Below are positions 53,170 to 63,927 of a stretch of 64,000 nucleotides of DNA, one piece after another. The notes beneath the pieces were generated by a model. The model was not told where the DNA came from. It made no database searches and was given only the letters and a program-made list of their open reading frames with translations. The stretch is from Apiosordaria backusii (Eukaryota; Ascomycota; Sordariomycetes; Sordariales; Lasiosphaeriaceae): the NCBI GenBank assembly GCA_030549205.1, contig JAUKTV010000006.1:2188501-2252500 (forward strand), given 5' to 3'. Numbering within the stretch: the first letter of the stretch is position 1; each line of letters opens with the position of its first letter. The position numbers were made by a program, and so were the translations under genes.

Positions 53170-54564
53170 TTAAACCTGGGCAAGGACATACTTGATGCCC
53201 TCCCACTGCTCAATGCTGCTTGGCAAGATCTGGCCAGCAGGCAAGACGAAGCCGCCACCGCTGCTGCCAGCGGGCCTCAACTCGATCGTCCAGGCATAGG
53301 TAGCACCGCCGACACCAGTCAAGTAGTCGGGCGCGCTGCCGGTAGTCTGGTAGAGAGTCGAGCAGCTGGGGCCGGTGGTGAAGGTAGTGCCGTAGCTCTG
53401 TTTGATCCTGGTGGCCATGCCGGAAGCGAGGCTGCTTTGGGCGGCGTGGTTGGTAGCCCTGGCGGCGCAGTTGTATCCGTAGGGGAGCAGGATGTACTGG
53501 CCGTAGGAGTGCCAGTCAATATAAAGACGGATGCCCTTGTTGTTCTTGAGGGTGGTGGTGAAGGCGGTCAGGGCCTTGATCTCGGGGGTGTCGCCGGCGG
53601 CGGCGCCCTTGTAGGTCTCGGAGCAGGGGTCGGTGGAGGCACCGCCGGAGACGGACCACTGGTAGGGCCAGTTGCGGTTCTGGTCCGTGCCCACGCAGGA
53701 GGCGCCGGAGCGGGTCTGACGGTTCTTGCGCCAGAGGCGGTCGTTGGTCTGGGTGTAGACGAATCCTGTGAGGAGAGTTAGTTAGTCATTTGCTAGGGAG
53801 ATGCTGACTTCCAAGAAACATACCATCAGGGTTGACAACGGGGAGGATGTAAAAGTCGAACTTGTCACGGATGGCGCGGACGGCGGCATCGGTGGCATAC
53901 TGGGTGAGAAGGTGGTAGGTAATGTACTCAACGACCTTGGCGCTAATCCACTCGCGGGCGTGGACGGTGCCGTGGAAGTAGATGGCGGGCTTGGAACCCT
54001 TGCCACCGGAGCCCCAGATGTGGATGCCAAAGATGTCACGGCCCTGGAAGGACTTGCCGATGGTGAAGATCTCGGATGCGTTAGGGAACGACGCCTGCAG
54101 GTCGTTGAAGAAGGTGATGTGATCAGCATAGGCGTGGTACGAGTTGAACCACGTCAAGCTGGGGACAGCCTGGGCGCCGACACCTGTTGTTGACGAGTTA
54201 GTATCTGTGACGATAGACCATAAAGGACGGAAATCATACTGTTGTAGGCGGCAAACTGGCCCTCCTCGGCGATATCAGCCCCGAGATCCTCGTGCATGAG
54301 CTGAGTCTCGAGACCGAGAGCCTCAAAGGCAGCGACCTCCTCGGCGGGGATGGCGATGTCGAGGTGCTCATCATTGTCGAGGTTGAAGGGGATGGCGGCA
54401 AACTTGGCGAGCTTTGCCTTGATGGTGGCCGGGTTATGATGGGTGGCAATGCTGTAGGCCTTGTACCCATCATAGTTTATCTTGCGCTCGAGTTTGGGAG
54501 CCGCGGCGGCCGAGACCAAAGGGGTGGCACCAGCCAAAAGGCTGATGGCGGTGGACAGCTTCAT
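53170..54564 (-). CDS. Secreted M14 zinc carboxypeptidase (carboxypeptidase A type)
   Basis: Three exons (54564-54240, 54183-53824, 53765-53170) encode 426 residues with consistent phases. A signal peptide (MKLSTAISLLAGATPLVSAA) precedes an activation propeptide (about 20-110) and the M14A catalytic domain. Zinc ligands are His183 and Glu186 in HGTVHAREW and His314 in IDWHSYGQ. The catalytic base is Glu390 in TIELRPAG, and substrate-binding Asn-Arg is at DQNRNWPYQW. The family removes C-terminal hydrophobic residues from peptides after propeptide removal in the extracellular space. All key residues are kept, and length matches MCPA-type fungal enzymes. It probably works with the M28 aminopeptidase at 5649 in protein degradation. 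Confidence 0.95.
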
Positions 54565-55576
54565 CCTTGGTTATTGTCTGAGAGGAGGACGATGAAAAGG
54601 ATGAGGACGGGAACTAGAATCGATTAGCGACGGGAGGATCGACACTCTTTATGTCCGTCGCCGTTTCCTTTTGTCATACCTGCCCCTCCCCTCGCGATAG
54701 CAGCAACCAGGTACCAGCCACTGTGATGATCTTCACATGCACCATGAGGTATCACGACATTGTCTTTGCTCTCCCAAGCACCGCAGTACCAAGGTCCAAG
54801 AATAAGTGCACGGACAGACCGTACAGATCTGGGAGGTGGTTTCCAACCGCCTATCACGACATTGCTGATCGAATGGAACGTCGTCGAGCTCTCCTCCCCA
54901 GAAGCCGGGTTCGAGCAAGCTGTCGGAGTGGTGGTGAACTTGGGGGAGCCTCATGCATTGTGTCTGTGTGACTGTCGTGTGCCTGCCATCCCGTGCCGTG
55001 GGGGAGTGAGGGGAGTTGAGGAGGGTGACATTCCTGGCCGCCAAGCGTCTCCCCAACTGCCGAACCGGGGCATCCGCGCGCCTTGCCAGAGGACCTTCCA
55101 GATTTAGATTGCTCCCGACGGGACGATGGCATTGCGTGCGCTGGAATCGAACTGTAAACATGGGGATGTCGCCTACGACAGCATGTCCATCGTCTCTTCC
55201 TGGCCGACGGGCGCTCAATAGTCTCGTTTTGTTTGTCATAGACCCTCCTGCAAGGCCCCAGGGATATTGCGTGCATTTTCACCATTGTTGCGATATGAGT
55301 GTGATGGATTGCAGTTGTTGGTGTTCTAGAATCTTTCCATCATCTTTTCCCCTCACCAGAACTGACATTCAACACCCCACGTTACATTCAATCGTGGCGC
55401 TGCATAGCGATAGCAGCCCTCCTAAGAAGGTAGGTAGCTAAGAAAGTGCATACCTGCCTAGCTAGAAGTCGGAGCGCAACACCCTATCTTGAGGGAGCGA
55501 GAGGTGTTTGCTGAGTCAAGCCCAGCCAGGTTAGATATGGCCATCTTGTGAGCGGCTGGCTATCATGAACGAATTG
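54565..55576. other. 1 kb intergenic region
   Basis: This region contains the upstream flank of the carboxypeptidase gene and the 3' flank of the isochorismatase-like gene. Long minus-strand open stretches here (54733-55285) have no protein-like composition. Confidence 0.5.
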
Positions 55577-56256
55577 CTACTGATATGGTCCAAGAATCTG
55601 GCCCTTCTTCTCCCACGCTTTGACTGCTTCTTCCCACCTGACCACCGTTGCTCCCCTGGCTCGTAGTCGCGCCTCCACCTGTGCCTCGATCTCTTCCGGT
55701 CTGGCCTCGGGTGTGGGATAGGTCGAGTGTGCCCCCGAAAGCAATGCGACGGCGAAACCGGCGTTGATGGCGCCATTGCAGGTTGCTTCGACACAGCACT
55801 CGCTCTGAATGCCGAAAGCAACGAGCTCCTGGACCCCGTGCTGCTTGAGGATCTTAGCAAGGCTTGGATTGGAAAAGGCATCACCTAAAAGAAGGGGAGT
55901 CAGTTCTTTGTCTTTTCTCAAGCGTAATAATGCGGGAAGAACATACGGACTGATTTGTCCACAACAAATTCCTCCACATTTTCGAGGTCTTCTCGTGGTG
56001 TGAAGACAAGCCCCCAAGGCTCCGTCCCCATAACCAGAGGGCCCTCATCTGGCGACTCGTGGTGCTGCACAAAGATGATGATGAAATTCGAAGGCTGGCC
56101 CATTTCTCGTACTCGGCTGTCTCGAATCTGCCGAGCCACTTCGAGGATTCTTGCCCCCGCTTCGCGTACACGAGTCGCATCGGGTATTTTTGTCTGGGGG
56201 TCTGTCGCCAACGAGTTCTGGATGTCGATTACCAAGATGGCTGATTTGGAGACCAT
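55577..56256 (-). CDS. Isochorismatase-like cysteine hydrolase
   Basis: Two exons (56256-55947 and 55884-55577) encode 205 residues; the intron is GTATGT to TAG. The start MVSKSAILVIDIQNS carries the catalytic Asp11. VQHHESPDEGPLVMGTEPW and FVVDKSV carry the His/Lys region, and after the intron DAFSNPSLAKILKQHGVQEL leads to AFGIQSECCVEATCNGAINA with the nucleophilic Cys. This Asp-Lys-Cys set defines the isochorismatase/nicotinamidase superfamily. Such fungal proteins act as small amidase or hydrolase enzymes; the substrate here cannot be told. No signal peptide, so cytosolic. Confidence 0.9.
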
Positions 56257-56816
56257 GATGGGTGAGTTGAAGCCGATCTTTCAGCAGATAACGGGAGGTG
56301 GTTCGGACGGGAGTGATGTTGTTGAAAAAGGGTGGTGAGTCAGCGGCTGTTACGGTTGTAAGGATTGGCTGAGTCGGAAGATTGTCGCCCCGCCTTCCAG
56401 GTTATCAACCCATGACTAGAGCCCACGACAGTAAGAGCTGAGGCAATCAGCGGCGATGCTTGGAAGACTTTTATAAGAAAAAGCAATGCCCAAACTGGTC
56501 TGATACCGGTTCTACTCACAGGATAAATCACGTATATCTACCTCACCTCGGGATTGTCCAGTTGTTAAAGACATAAGGTATCTTTAGAGATCATATGTGT
56601 CAAGGACCAAATCACAGACCTATGGCACTAACTGTATCACTCATGAATGCCCTGTAAAGTGAAATAACTTTACCTCTACCTATTTACGAAGCGACCGAAC
56701 TTATGTCAAACCTTCAGGCGGCTTTTGACAGCACATTGAGAGTCACGGCGTGCTAAATTTGTTTATGTAGTTGGTTTGATGACAACTATTCTGCATAACA
56801 GTTATGTCAGATGGCT
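56257..56816. other. Intergenic region
   Basis: This AT-rich spacer lies between the isochorismatase-like gene and the broken 2EXR copy. Nothing is recognised. Confidence 0.5.
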
Positions 56817-57721
56817 CTAGTAAATGGGCATTCCGTCCCTCCTCCACCCTCGCTCAACCCAGTCCACCAGCCTCTGATCACCAAAGACAGTAGCTTGGCC
56901 CATCCCGAAATTCGAACCACAGCATCCAACAATCTCGAATGCAAAGTGGAACGTACCATGCGCTGCCATCTGGTCGTATAGCTCCCACAAGCCTTCATTG
57001 CCTTCGGTGAAGAGAAGAAGCCACTCCAGCTCTCTTCTAGCCAAGTCTGGTTCTTCTCCCAGGCATGGTGAGTTGATGATCCACTGCCCACAACGGTTGA
57101 ACCAACTGATCTTCTTCAAGATCAATGTCTCCACTAGTAAGTGACAGGGTGACGGTTCGCATATTGTCGTTTGAGCAATGTGAAGCCGGTGGTTGCAGAA
57201 GGTGGCGAGAGAGCTGGCCGAAACATAGGTCCACTAGTGTGCCGTCTGTCTACATGAACTTGCTCAAAGTTCTGGCTGAACACGTCGGTCTCGGGATTAA
57301 TGTACATAGGTGCATTGTGCGGGGTCCATGTTGGAAAGCCTTGGTCGCTTCGAAGGCACAGTCGATAATACGCTCTCATCGCGTGATCACGCGCCTCTTT
57401 GGACACATGGAAGAGCGTCGAAGGTGGAGAGGTCAGATGCCAGCCGACTTTTAGGCAGTAACCTTTCCCTGGCCATCTTGACATCCTGTCGAATAAGTCC
57501 GCCCTGCTTTGCCAATTGGTCCATCTATAGATAGGGTGATACGGATGAAAGCGTGGTTTCTGTCTGTTCGGGTGTTGTCTGTCAATAATGTTGGCTTCTA
57601 TCAGACGAGATTGACGATTCTCATGAAGCATGAACTCGTCCCCCATCTGGGCACGCAGTTCAACCGGCAACGATTGAAAACGGCGGAAGTTGCTCGGCAC
57701 CAAGGAAGCGGGAGTATCCAT
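56817..57721 (-). pseudogene. 2EXR gene copy, frameshifted and shortened
   Basis: ATG 57721 opens a frame with the 2EXR signature (NFRRFQSLPVELRAQMGDEF) and the second block (LTSPPSTLFHVSKEARDHAM, then MYINPETDVFSQNFEQV), ending at TAG 57134-57136. The middle continues in another frame (MRTVTLSLTSGDIDLEED, about 57060-57165) and the C terminus in a third (WELYDQMAAHGTFHFAFEIV, CCGSNFGMGQATVFGDQRLV, ending at 56817). In order these match the intact copy at 39230-40732, but the region between the second block and the RTVTLSLT block is much too short, so an internal deletion plus two frameshifts have occurred. A 194-residue truncated protein could be made from the first frame. Confidence 0.75.
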
Positions 57722-58520
57722 CTTGATAATCGATCTAGGCGGGTGTCGAGTCGATCCGTTTGCAGAAGCGGTGTTGTTGCGCGGTACTTGCCAGGCGTGG
57801 TTGTTGCGATGTAATTCAAGTGAATTCCTGCCGAGAGTTCAATAGGAGCAAGGTCGAAGGGTCTGGTGGGGTTGACGATGAAGGAGACATGGGAGCACGG
57901 GGCCAAGTGGTAGACGTGACCTGAAAGGGATTTGTGATGAGACTTGCCATCTACCTATATAAATGACTTCAATTCGCCTCGTGTCTTGATATGATACTCA
58001 CTCCTCGCCGCCTTCTCACAAAACCTCTGCCCTCCGACAAGTCCGTTGGCACTTCACAGGTACATGTAGCGTCTTTCACTCTGCAGCTGATACATGCGAC
58101 TGATATATATCCATGTATATGATGCCGTGTGCCTCAAGTAGGTAATCTTCGTTTCTGATCAGCAACAGTCGCTCCCTGGTGACCACCACCTCGCACCTTT
58201 CAGAAAATTTCCTTGGGCCAAAGAGTGGACACCTCCGCCACCAAGTTCACGACAGCTGCGTCAACACTCAATTATTGATTTCCCATCACCTTCTACTATC
58301 TAGATCTCGACATCGCTTCAACAAAGTCGCCGAGAATCCTTTCCAAACGGCCACGCAAGCAAAGCCTGCCGTGCCTATCACGATTCGCAATAGTTCGGTC
58401 GTCCTTCGGATCGGCAAGTGCCCTGGTTTCAACCTGACGGTTTCTTTCGTTCTGACGATAATTTTAGTTGCCGTGTGTGCTGAAAGCACCCTCTCCTGTC
58501 TTCCTCCGACCCAACTCCGA
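57722..58520. other. Spacer between two divergent broken 2EXR copies
   Basis: This 0.8 kb region separates the divergent 2EXR remnants. No other gene is recognised. Confidence 0.5.
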
Positions 58521-59953
58521 CATGGCCGCCCCAACCACCTTTCAGCGCTTTCGCTCACTACCCGGCGAACTTCGAGCGCAGATATGGGACGAGTTCATGC
58601 TTCTTGAGGGAAACGGATCACGCCTCGTCGAGGCTAATATTGTAAATCCGCGCAACCTCAATGCCAAAAAACAAGTCGACCGTTTCGATCCAGCATCACC
58701 GAGGCCTCCAGCCACAATTTTCCACCCACAAGTCGATTAGAAACTGTCACCGCCTCCCTCAATGCTATTCCATGTCTCCAGGGAAGCACGTGGGCATGCC
58801 ATGAAGAACTACATTCAACTCTCCCTCCAGTATGACCAAGGTCTCTCCAGCAGTCCACAGGGTGCGCTGCTTGCTTTCAATCCGGAGACAGATATACTGA
58901 GCCAGAACTTTGTAAAGGTTAGTGGTCGGGTATGGTGGCCAGGGGGATCGTGATCATTCAACGATTTTGAGTTCTACCGACCTGTATTCGGTGAGCGGAC
59001 CACAGACGCGGAAAAATGGAAAGGATTCAATGACATCTTGACGCCTGTAGAGTTCCCAAGACATATTGCCGACCCGACCAGACCTTCATACGGCGATCTT
59101 CTCCACCCAGCCTCAATACACCACATCCACCTCAACATTCATTGGATCGATATTTACTGGGAGATGAAAAAGAAGTTGGGGCTTGGCTCTTTTTATTCTT
59201 ACGAGTCACAACATTTCTCTCGCCAACTCTACCGCCACCTGGATCAACCTGGTCAAGAAAGTTCGAAAGGCGACGCCCGAACGGTAACGATATCGCAGAC
59301 CTTGGTGGGAATTGGTCACGATGAGACATACCGTCCGTGGCAACGCAGATTGACTCCCGGGGTCGCTGGGCCACCAGAGGAGATACAGGTATACTACAGA
59401 CCTTTTGTGTATCGATTCGTTTGCACATCATCCCTCGCCCTACGAGATGCACACGTCATTGACTGGGCGGACGGTTTGGAAACCCCTCTTAAGTTGTTTG
59501 TCACGGATGCAGTTGAAGCCGGCGGGAAGAAGGACGGAGTGGTACTAGTAAGAGACCAATTGCCGAGGAGCAATTCATCTTACTGCGAGTCATCGACGTC
59601 GAGAGTGATACCGAGCTGGTTTGCGGCGCGCGACGATGGTGCGCCTTCTCTGGGCCCACAAACTGACATGCTCGAAAGAGAGCTAGTTTGGGTTGACATT
59701 TTTAGTGACGGCCCTGAGGGTGTATGGGAGATGATGGATACCTATGGAAATGGAAACTTTGCTGGGTTCCAAAGTCTTGGGATTCTGTGATCTGAACTTT
59801 GGGATGGGCGATGCGACCGCGTTTGCGGAGCAGAGGCCGGCCAGAGGTATCCGTGGTGACATGGATAGGCCACTAGTGAGGTGCATTGTAGGTACGCCTC
59901 TTCCCTCGCCGCATATGTGGTACGGGGTTTTGTCGGATATTGAGGAAGCATAA
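58521..59953 (+). pseudogene. 2EXR gene copy with premature stops and a frameshift
   Basis: ATG 58521 opens TFQRFRSLPGELRAQIWDEF, the 2EXR signature. An in-frame TAG at 58738-58740 falls exactly before KLSPPPSMLFHVSREARGHA. The intact copy has Trp (TGG) there, so the stop looks like TGG to TAG. The frame resumes, reaches FNPETDILSQNFVKV, meets TGA at 58951-58953, and resumes again through SIHHIHLNIHWID, ARTVTISQTLVGIG and VWEMMDTYGNGNFAGFQSLG. A one-base shift near 59780 moves the end to another frame (LGFCDLNFGMGDATAFAEQR), closing at TAA 59951-59953. The full family order is kept, so this is a recent pseudogene. Confidence 0.82.
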
Positions 59954-60073
59954 TGTGTTTTGTTTTTGTAGATTGACTTTATGACAATAATGTTTACGTT
60001 ATGCTGTATCAAGCAGTCAACATTTCAACAAGCGTGGCTGTCGCCCTGCCGCCTCTTCACAATCAGATCACGC

Positions 60074-61084
60074 CTATCCATCCTTCAGGAACTGTTCAAC
60101 CTTCTGGATATCGCCCAAAAATAACTTCCTCCCCTTCTCCCAATCATCATCAGGCAACCTTCCCAACAACGGCGGCCTTCCTTCTGCCGGGTTGCCGCGC
60201 CCAGTGACCCTCAATACCGCCTCCTTGATCCCAAAAATGCCATACCTCACGACAAACTCCTCCGCCTTGCTGACCACATATTGTAACCTCTGGATTTCCT
60301 GCCGTGTCTCCTTGGTCAGCTCCTCCTTGCCCACCAGCTCCATCAACCTCACCACCGTCCTCGGGTAAAACGCCGCCATTCCGTCAATCACCCCCGCCGC
60401 CCCAAACAGCACAATCGGCCCCAGCTGCTGCCCGAACCCGCTATACACCCTGAACTTCTCATGGTCAATCTCGGGATCGAGCGCAACCTGCACATGATGC
60501 GACACGTTCCCGTGACTCATCTTCACCCCGACGACGTTCTCGAACGCTGCGAGTTGTCTGTACGTCTCCGGCTGCACCACCACACCGTTGGTCACACCAG
60601 GGTAGTTGTACACCAACAGCCCCAACTTGCTCCTCTTTTCCACCTCCCTGAAATACGCCACTATTCCCTCTTGCGTCGCCCCAGCCCCGAAATACCCCGG
60701 CACAAGTACCAATCCCCAGTCCGCGCCTGCGGTGGCGTAATCCTCCAGCCACTCGAGGGTCTCATGGATGCCGTTGGTTAGCACACCAGCCATGATGGGG
60801 TAGTTGGGAAAACCGGCTTTGTCCAGGCCTTCTCGGACGCCAGAGACGAGGGCGATCCGTTCCGAGCGGGAGAGGTGGATTGCTTCTCCTGTTGAACCTA
60901 GCAGGACGAGGCCGGTGATTCCTGAACGGGCGAGGAAGACGGAGTGGGAGGTTTGGGCGGAGATGTCGACGTGCAGCTGTCCGTGGGTTTCGGATGTGCC
61001 GTACTCTGGGGGGCCGTACTCTGGGGGGAGGAAGAAGGTGGGGGAGGGGACGAAGACGCCTTTCGGGGGGATGGGGGGTGTCAT
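60074..61084 (-). CDS. DHDPS/DapA-family aldolase (class I, Schiff-base)
   Basis: An intronless ORF of 336 residues starts at ATG 61084. The N-terminal PKGVFVPSPTFF, then GITGLVLLGSTGEAIHLSRS, GADWGLVLVPGYFG and VYNYPGVTNGVVV are the strands and active-site loops of the dihydrodipicolinate-synthase barrel, with Tyr in YNYPG and the Schiff-base Lys in NVVGVKMSHGN. In fungi most members are not lysine enzymes but 2-keto-3-deoxy-sugar-acid or 4-hydroxy-2-oxoglutarate aldolases (for example L-threo-3-deoxyhexulosonate aldolase in D-galacturonate breakdown). Substrate cannot be fixed here. A perfect 15-bp tandem duplication repeats Pro-Pro-Glu-Tyr-Gly near the N terminus. Confidence 0.9.
   Translation of the reverse strand: MTPPIPPKGVFVPSPTFFLPPEYGPPEYGTSETHGQLHVDISAQTSHSVFLARSGITGLVLLGSTGEAIHLSRSERIALVSGVREGLDKAGFPNYPIMAGVLTNGIHETLEWLEDYATAGADWGLVLVPGYFGAGATQEGIVAYFREVEKRSKLGLLVYNYPGVTNGVVVQPETYRQLAAFENVVGVKMSHGNVSHHVQVALDPEIDHEKFRVYSGFGQQLGPIVLFGAAGVIDGMAAFYPRTVVRLMELVGKEELTKETRQEIQRLQYVVSKAEEFVVRYGIFGIKEAVLRVTGRGNPAEGRPPLLGRLPDDDWEKGRKLFLGDIQKVEQFLKDG
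60999..61028. repeat. 15-bp in-frame tandem duplication
   Basis: CCGTACTCTGGGGGG occurs twice in tandem (60999-61013 and 61014-61028), encoding Pro-Pro-Glu-Tyr-Gly twice near the N terminus of the DHDPS-family aldolase. Confidence 0.95.
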
Positions 61085-61842
61085 GGTGCTGATGAGATGT
61101 CTTGGGTGGAGGTGACTTGATGGGGATGTGAGGGGGGTGGTAGGTGCGAGGCGAGAGCTGGAAAGGTGCCAAGGAGAACAGGAACTAACGAGTCAAGACA
61201 TACTCGAGAATCGGATCCCGAACCCATGGGGCACCCGCAATTAAATATGGTTTCCCGCTCTTGCATCCCGCGGTTCCGGCGGCATCGGAGTAGCGTAATG
61301 CGGGGTGCCATGCGCTGGCTCGGGATGTTGGTGGCCGAGTGGTAGACGTCATGCCATGCTCGCTGTAATTCCCGGCCGAGGCCGGATCCACCATGTCAAT
61401 GGCCACTGATATTTGAAGGAGAGAATGATGAGAAAAAAGGCACTTGTTATGAGGGGATGCGAAACGTACCTATCAGGGTATCCCATCATCTCTGAAGTGA
61501 AGGGCATATCCGCTTTTGGTCGTGAAGCAGTTGTCACGGCCTCAGCTAATGAGCCCGAATCGAGGCAGCAAAGCCAATGGCGGCAATAGCCTCTTACGAG
61601 CCACTCACATTTTGATAGGTAGTGGATGTCATGAGCGGTGGGGTTTGATAAGAGTCAAAAGAATTGGTGTCGGAACATCTGAGTGACCGCAAGTAGATGG
61701 GTTAAAGGGTTAGGGTCATGAACACTTGGCTGCTATGGATGCTCACGTGACAGCGCGCTCAGCGGAATCGCAGGTCATTATGGGGACGCGATTTTCACGC
61801 CAGAATGAAGGCTGGCCATTGAACATTGGCATAATTCCCAAA
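61085..61842. other. Divergent intergenic region
   Basis: This region lies between the aldolase gene and the MutY gene. A TTAGGG-like string near 61705-61718 is too short to be telomeric. The in-frame ATG codons at 61735 and 61783 are alternative MutY starts. Confidence 0.5.
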
Positions 61843-63627
61843 ATGACGCGCCGGAAAAGCACCCGCATTGCAGCGCAAAAAGAAAAACCGCCAACACCAA
61901 ACGAGAGACCAAATGAAAGTTCCGACGACGCGTCTGAGCCATCGTGGACTTCTCGTCCCTCATCACCAGACTCCGCGTCGTCCGCCTCCGGCTCGAAACC
62001 CCAGCCCCGGCCCGCAAAGCGCCGTAAGGTTACAAAGCGAACAACGACTGCCTCGGTTACCATCAAAGAACCAAACAGCGCATCAAGACCATCAATAAAA
62101 TACACCAAATCTGACTCCCTTTCCCTCGTTCAGTCCATCTTTGCTTCGAATACCCATGATGGCCACGCCCTCCCTTTCCGTCCACACCGACCCTCCTACC
62201 ACAACCCCATGCTGCTATCCTGCCCGTCCACCCAGACCTCCCTCTTGAACTGGTTCCAGAAAGAACAATCCACCCGCCTCATGCCTTGGCGCAAACCATT
62301 TCTCGCCAACCCCTCCCGTGCCGACCTCTCCCGCCGAGCCTACGAAGTCTGGATCTCCGAGATCATGCTCCAGCAAACCCGCGTCGCGACCGTGATAGCC
62401 TACTGGAACAAGTGGATGGCAAAATGGCCCACGATCGAAGACTTGGCTGAGGCAACAGAGGAAGAGGTGGTCAATATGTGGACTGGGCTGGGGTATTACT
62501 CCCGCGCGAGGAGGATACACGCCGCGGCGCAAAAGGTTTTTGGGGATGGGGAGATGAAAGGACTGCTGCCGGATACTGTAGAGGAGTTGATGAAGCATGT
62601 GCCAGGGGTGGGGAGGTATACTGCTGGGGCGATATCGGCTATTGTGTTTGGAAGGGCGGAACCGATGGTGGATGGGAATGTGATGAGGGTGTTGTCGAGA
62701 CAGATGGGACTTATGGGAGATGCGAAGGGAGACAAGAGAGTGGCGGACGTGCTTTGGGAGGCGGCGGATAGGCTGGTAAAGGCTGTTGCTGAGACCGGAG
62801 GGGAAAAGAGTGAGAGGCCGGGGTTGTGGGGACAGGCATTGATGGAGTTGGGGAGCACGATTTGTACCCCAAAGCCCCAGTGTGCGAAATGTCCGGTGAC
62901 AGAAAGTTGCAGGGCTTATGCGGAGGGTTTGGCTTTGGCGCGCGGTTTCCAGCAGGATGTCCCTGATATTGAGGATGGGATTGAGTGCGTGCTTTGTGAG
63001 TTGTTCGAAGAAGATGACATGGAAGTTTCAACATCCAATGGCAACAAAAAGAGGCCTCAACAACAAACATCCAAATTTTTTGAAGGGTTCCGAGCAGGCG
63101 TCGACAAAGAAAGGATTTCAACCTTGACAGCACCTACATCGCGAGAGTTGGAGACTGTCATCACGCATGCCCAGAAGTTTCCCTTGAAGAAGCCAAAGAA
63201 GCAAGTCAGAGAGGAGGAAAGCCTTGTTTGCGCCATTCGCCGGGTATCAGACGGACAGTATCTCATCCATCGCCGGCCGGACCAGGGACTGTTGGCTGGG
63301 CTCTGGGAATTTCCCAGCTACATCCTGCCCGCCTCCAATGATAGCACCCCAAAAAGCCGAAGAAAACAGTCCTTGGACTATGTGTCTGGACTGGTTGGAA
63401 CAACCGGTGGATACCGTGGAGAACTGGGCACTGTTCCTTGGTTATTTTCACATCTCAGGCTTGCCATGCATGTCCATTTGTTTGAGTTGGACGATACCGA
63501 CGGAGGTATCCACACGCCACCTCTGAAAGGAAACCAACGCTGGGCGTCAGGCAATAACATCGATCTGGAGTCGATGGGAACTGGGATGAAAAAATGTTGG
63601 TCGTTGATCAAGGCAAGCGGGAAGTAG
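61843..63627 (+). CDS. MutY-type adenine DNA glycosylase
   Basis: An intronless ORF gives 594 residues from ATG 61843, chosen because MTRRKSTRIAAQKEK is a basic nuclear-targeting start; ATGs at 61735 and 61783 are in frame and could add 20-36 residues. A disordered basic/Ser-rich tail (1-100) precedes the HhH-GPD domain: EIMLQQTRV with the catalytic Glu (about 172), VPGVGRYTAGAISAIVFG as helix-hairpin-helix and VDGNVMRVLSR with the catalytic Asp (about 277). The 4Fe-4S cluster ligands are in CTPKPQCAKCPVTESC. The C-terminal NUDIX-like domain (VCAIRRVSDGQYLIHRRPDQ, GLLAGLWEFPSY, SHLRLAMHVHLFEL) recognises 8-oxoguanine. The enzyme removes adenine mispaired with 8-oxoG in nucleus and mitochondria. 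Confidence 0.95.
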   Translation: MTRRKSTRIAAQKEKPPTPNERPNESSDDASEPSWTSRPSSPDSASSASGSKPQPRPAKRRKVTKRTTTASVTIKEPNSASRPSIKYTKSDSLSLVQSIFASNTHDGHALPFRPHRPSYHNPMLLSCPSTQTSLLNWFQKEQSTRLMPWRKPFLANPSRADLSRRAYEVWISEIMLQQTRVATVIAYWNKWMAKWPTIEDLAEATEEEVVNMWTGLGYYSRARRIHAAAQKVFGDGEMKGLLPDTVEELMKHVPGVGRYTAGAISAIVFGRAEPMVDGNVMRVLSRQMGLMGDAKGDKRVADVLWEAADRLVKAVAETGGEKSERPGLWGQALMELGSTICTPKPQCAKCPVTESCRAYAEGLALARGFQQDVPDIEDGIECVLCELFEEDDMEVSTSNGNKKRPQQQTSKFFEGFRAGVDKERISTLTAPTSRELETVITHAQKFPLKKPKKQVREEESLVCAIRRVSDGQYLIHRRPDQGLLAGLWEFPSYILPASNDSTPKSRRKQSLDYVSGLVGTTGGYRGELGTVPWLFSHLRLAMHVHLFELDDTDGGIHTPPLKGNQRWASGNNIDLESMGTGMKKCWSLIKASGK

Positions 63628-63820
63628 GATCAGCTACCTTATGCTGTGGCTATGTGAGGCCCTACTGTTCGCACTTGTGCTGCGCCCTCGGACTCAGGGC
63701 TTCAAAGCGCCTAAATGCTGCCCGACCCCTGTTGTGCCCGCCGCCTAAGGCCCACCAGCCAGATCTGCCTGGCGGTGCCACTGAAAATATCAGCTAGGAC
63801 CCGGGAGAATGGGCCAAGGA

Positions 63821-63826
63821 TATAAG
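63821..63826 (+). promoter_or_regulatory. TATA-like element
   Basis: TATAAG lies 107 bp upstream of the ATG at 63928. Confidence 0.4.
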
Positions 63827-63927
63827 CCCTCAACCGCCATCACCTCAGCTTCTTGACAGTTGGCTCAGGTTGCACTTCGGATTCAGTATCACAATATTAC
63901 ACGAACAAGCTTTCCACGTCGTCAACA

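Noticed and set aside
53074..53781. 235-codon plus-strand ORF
   Set aside because: It is a Gly/Val/Ala-rich antisense shadow of the carboxypeptidase exon.
55130..55225. tRNA-like GTTCGATTCC on the minus strand
   Set aside because: The T-loop string is present but stems do not pair and no D-arm is found.
61700..61720. TTAGGG-like string
   Set aside because: One degenerate unit plus one exact unit; too short to indicate a telomere or subtelomere.
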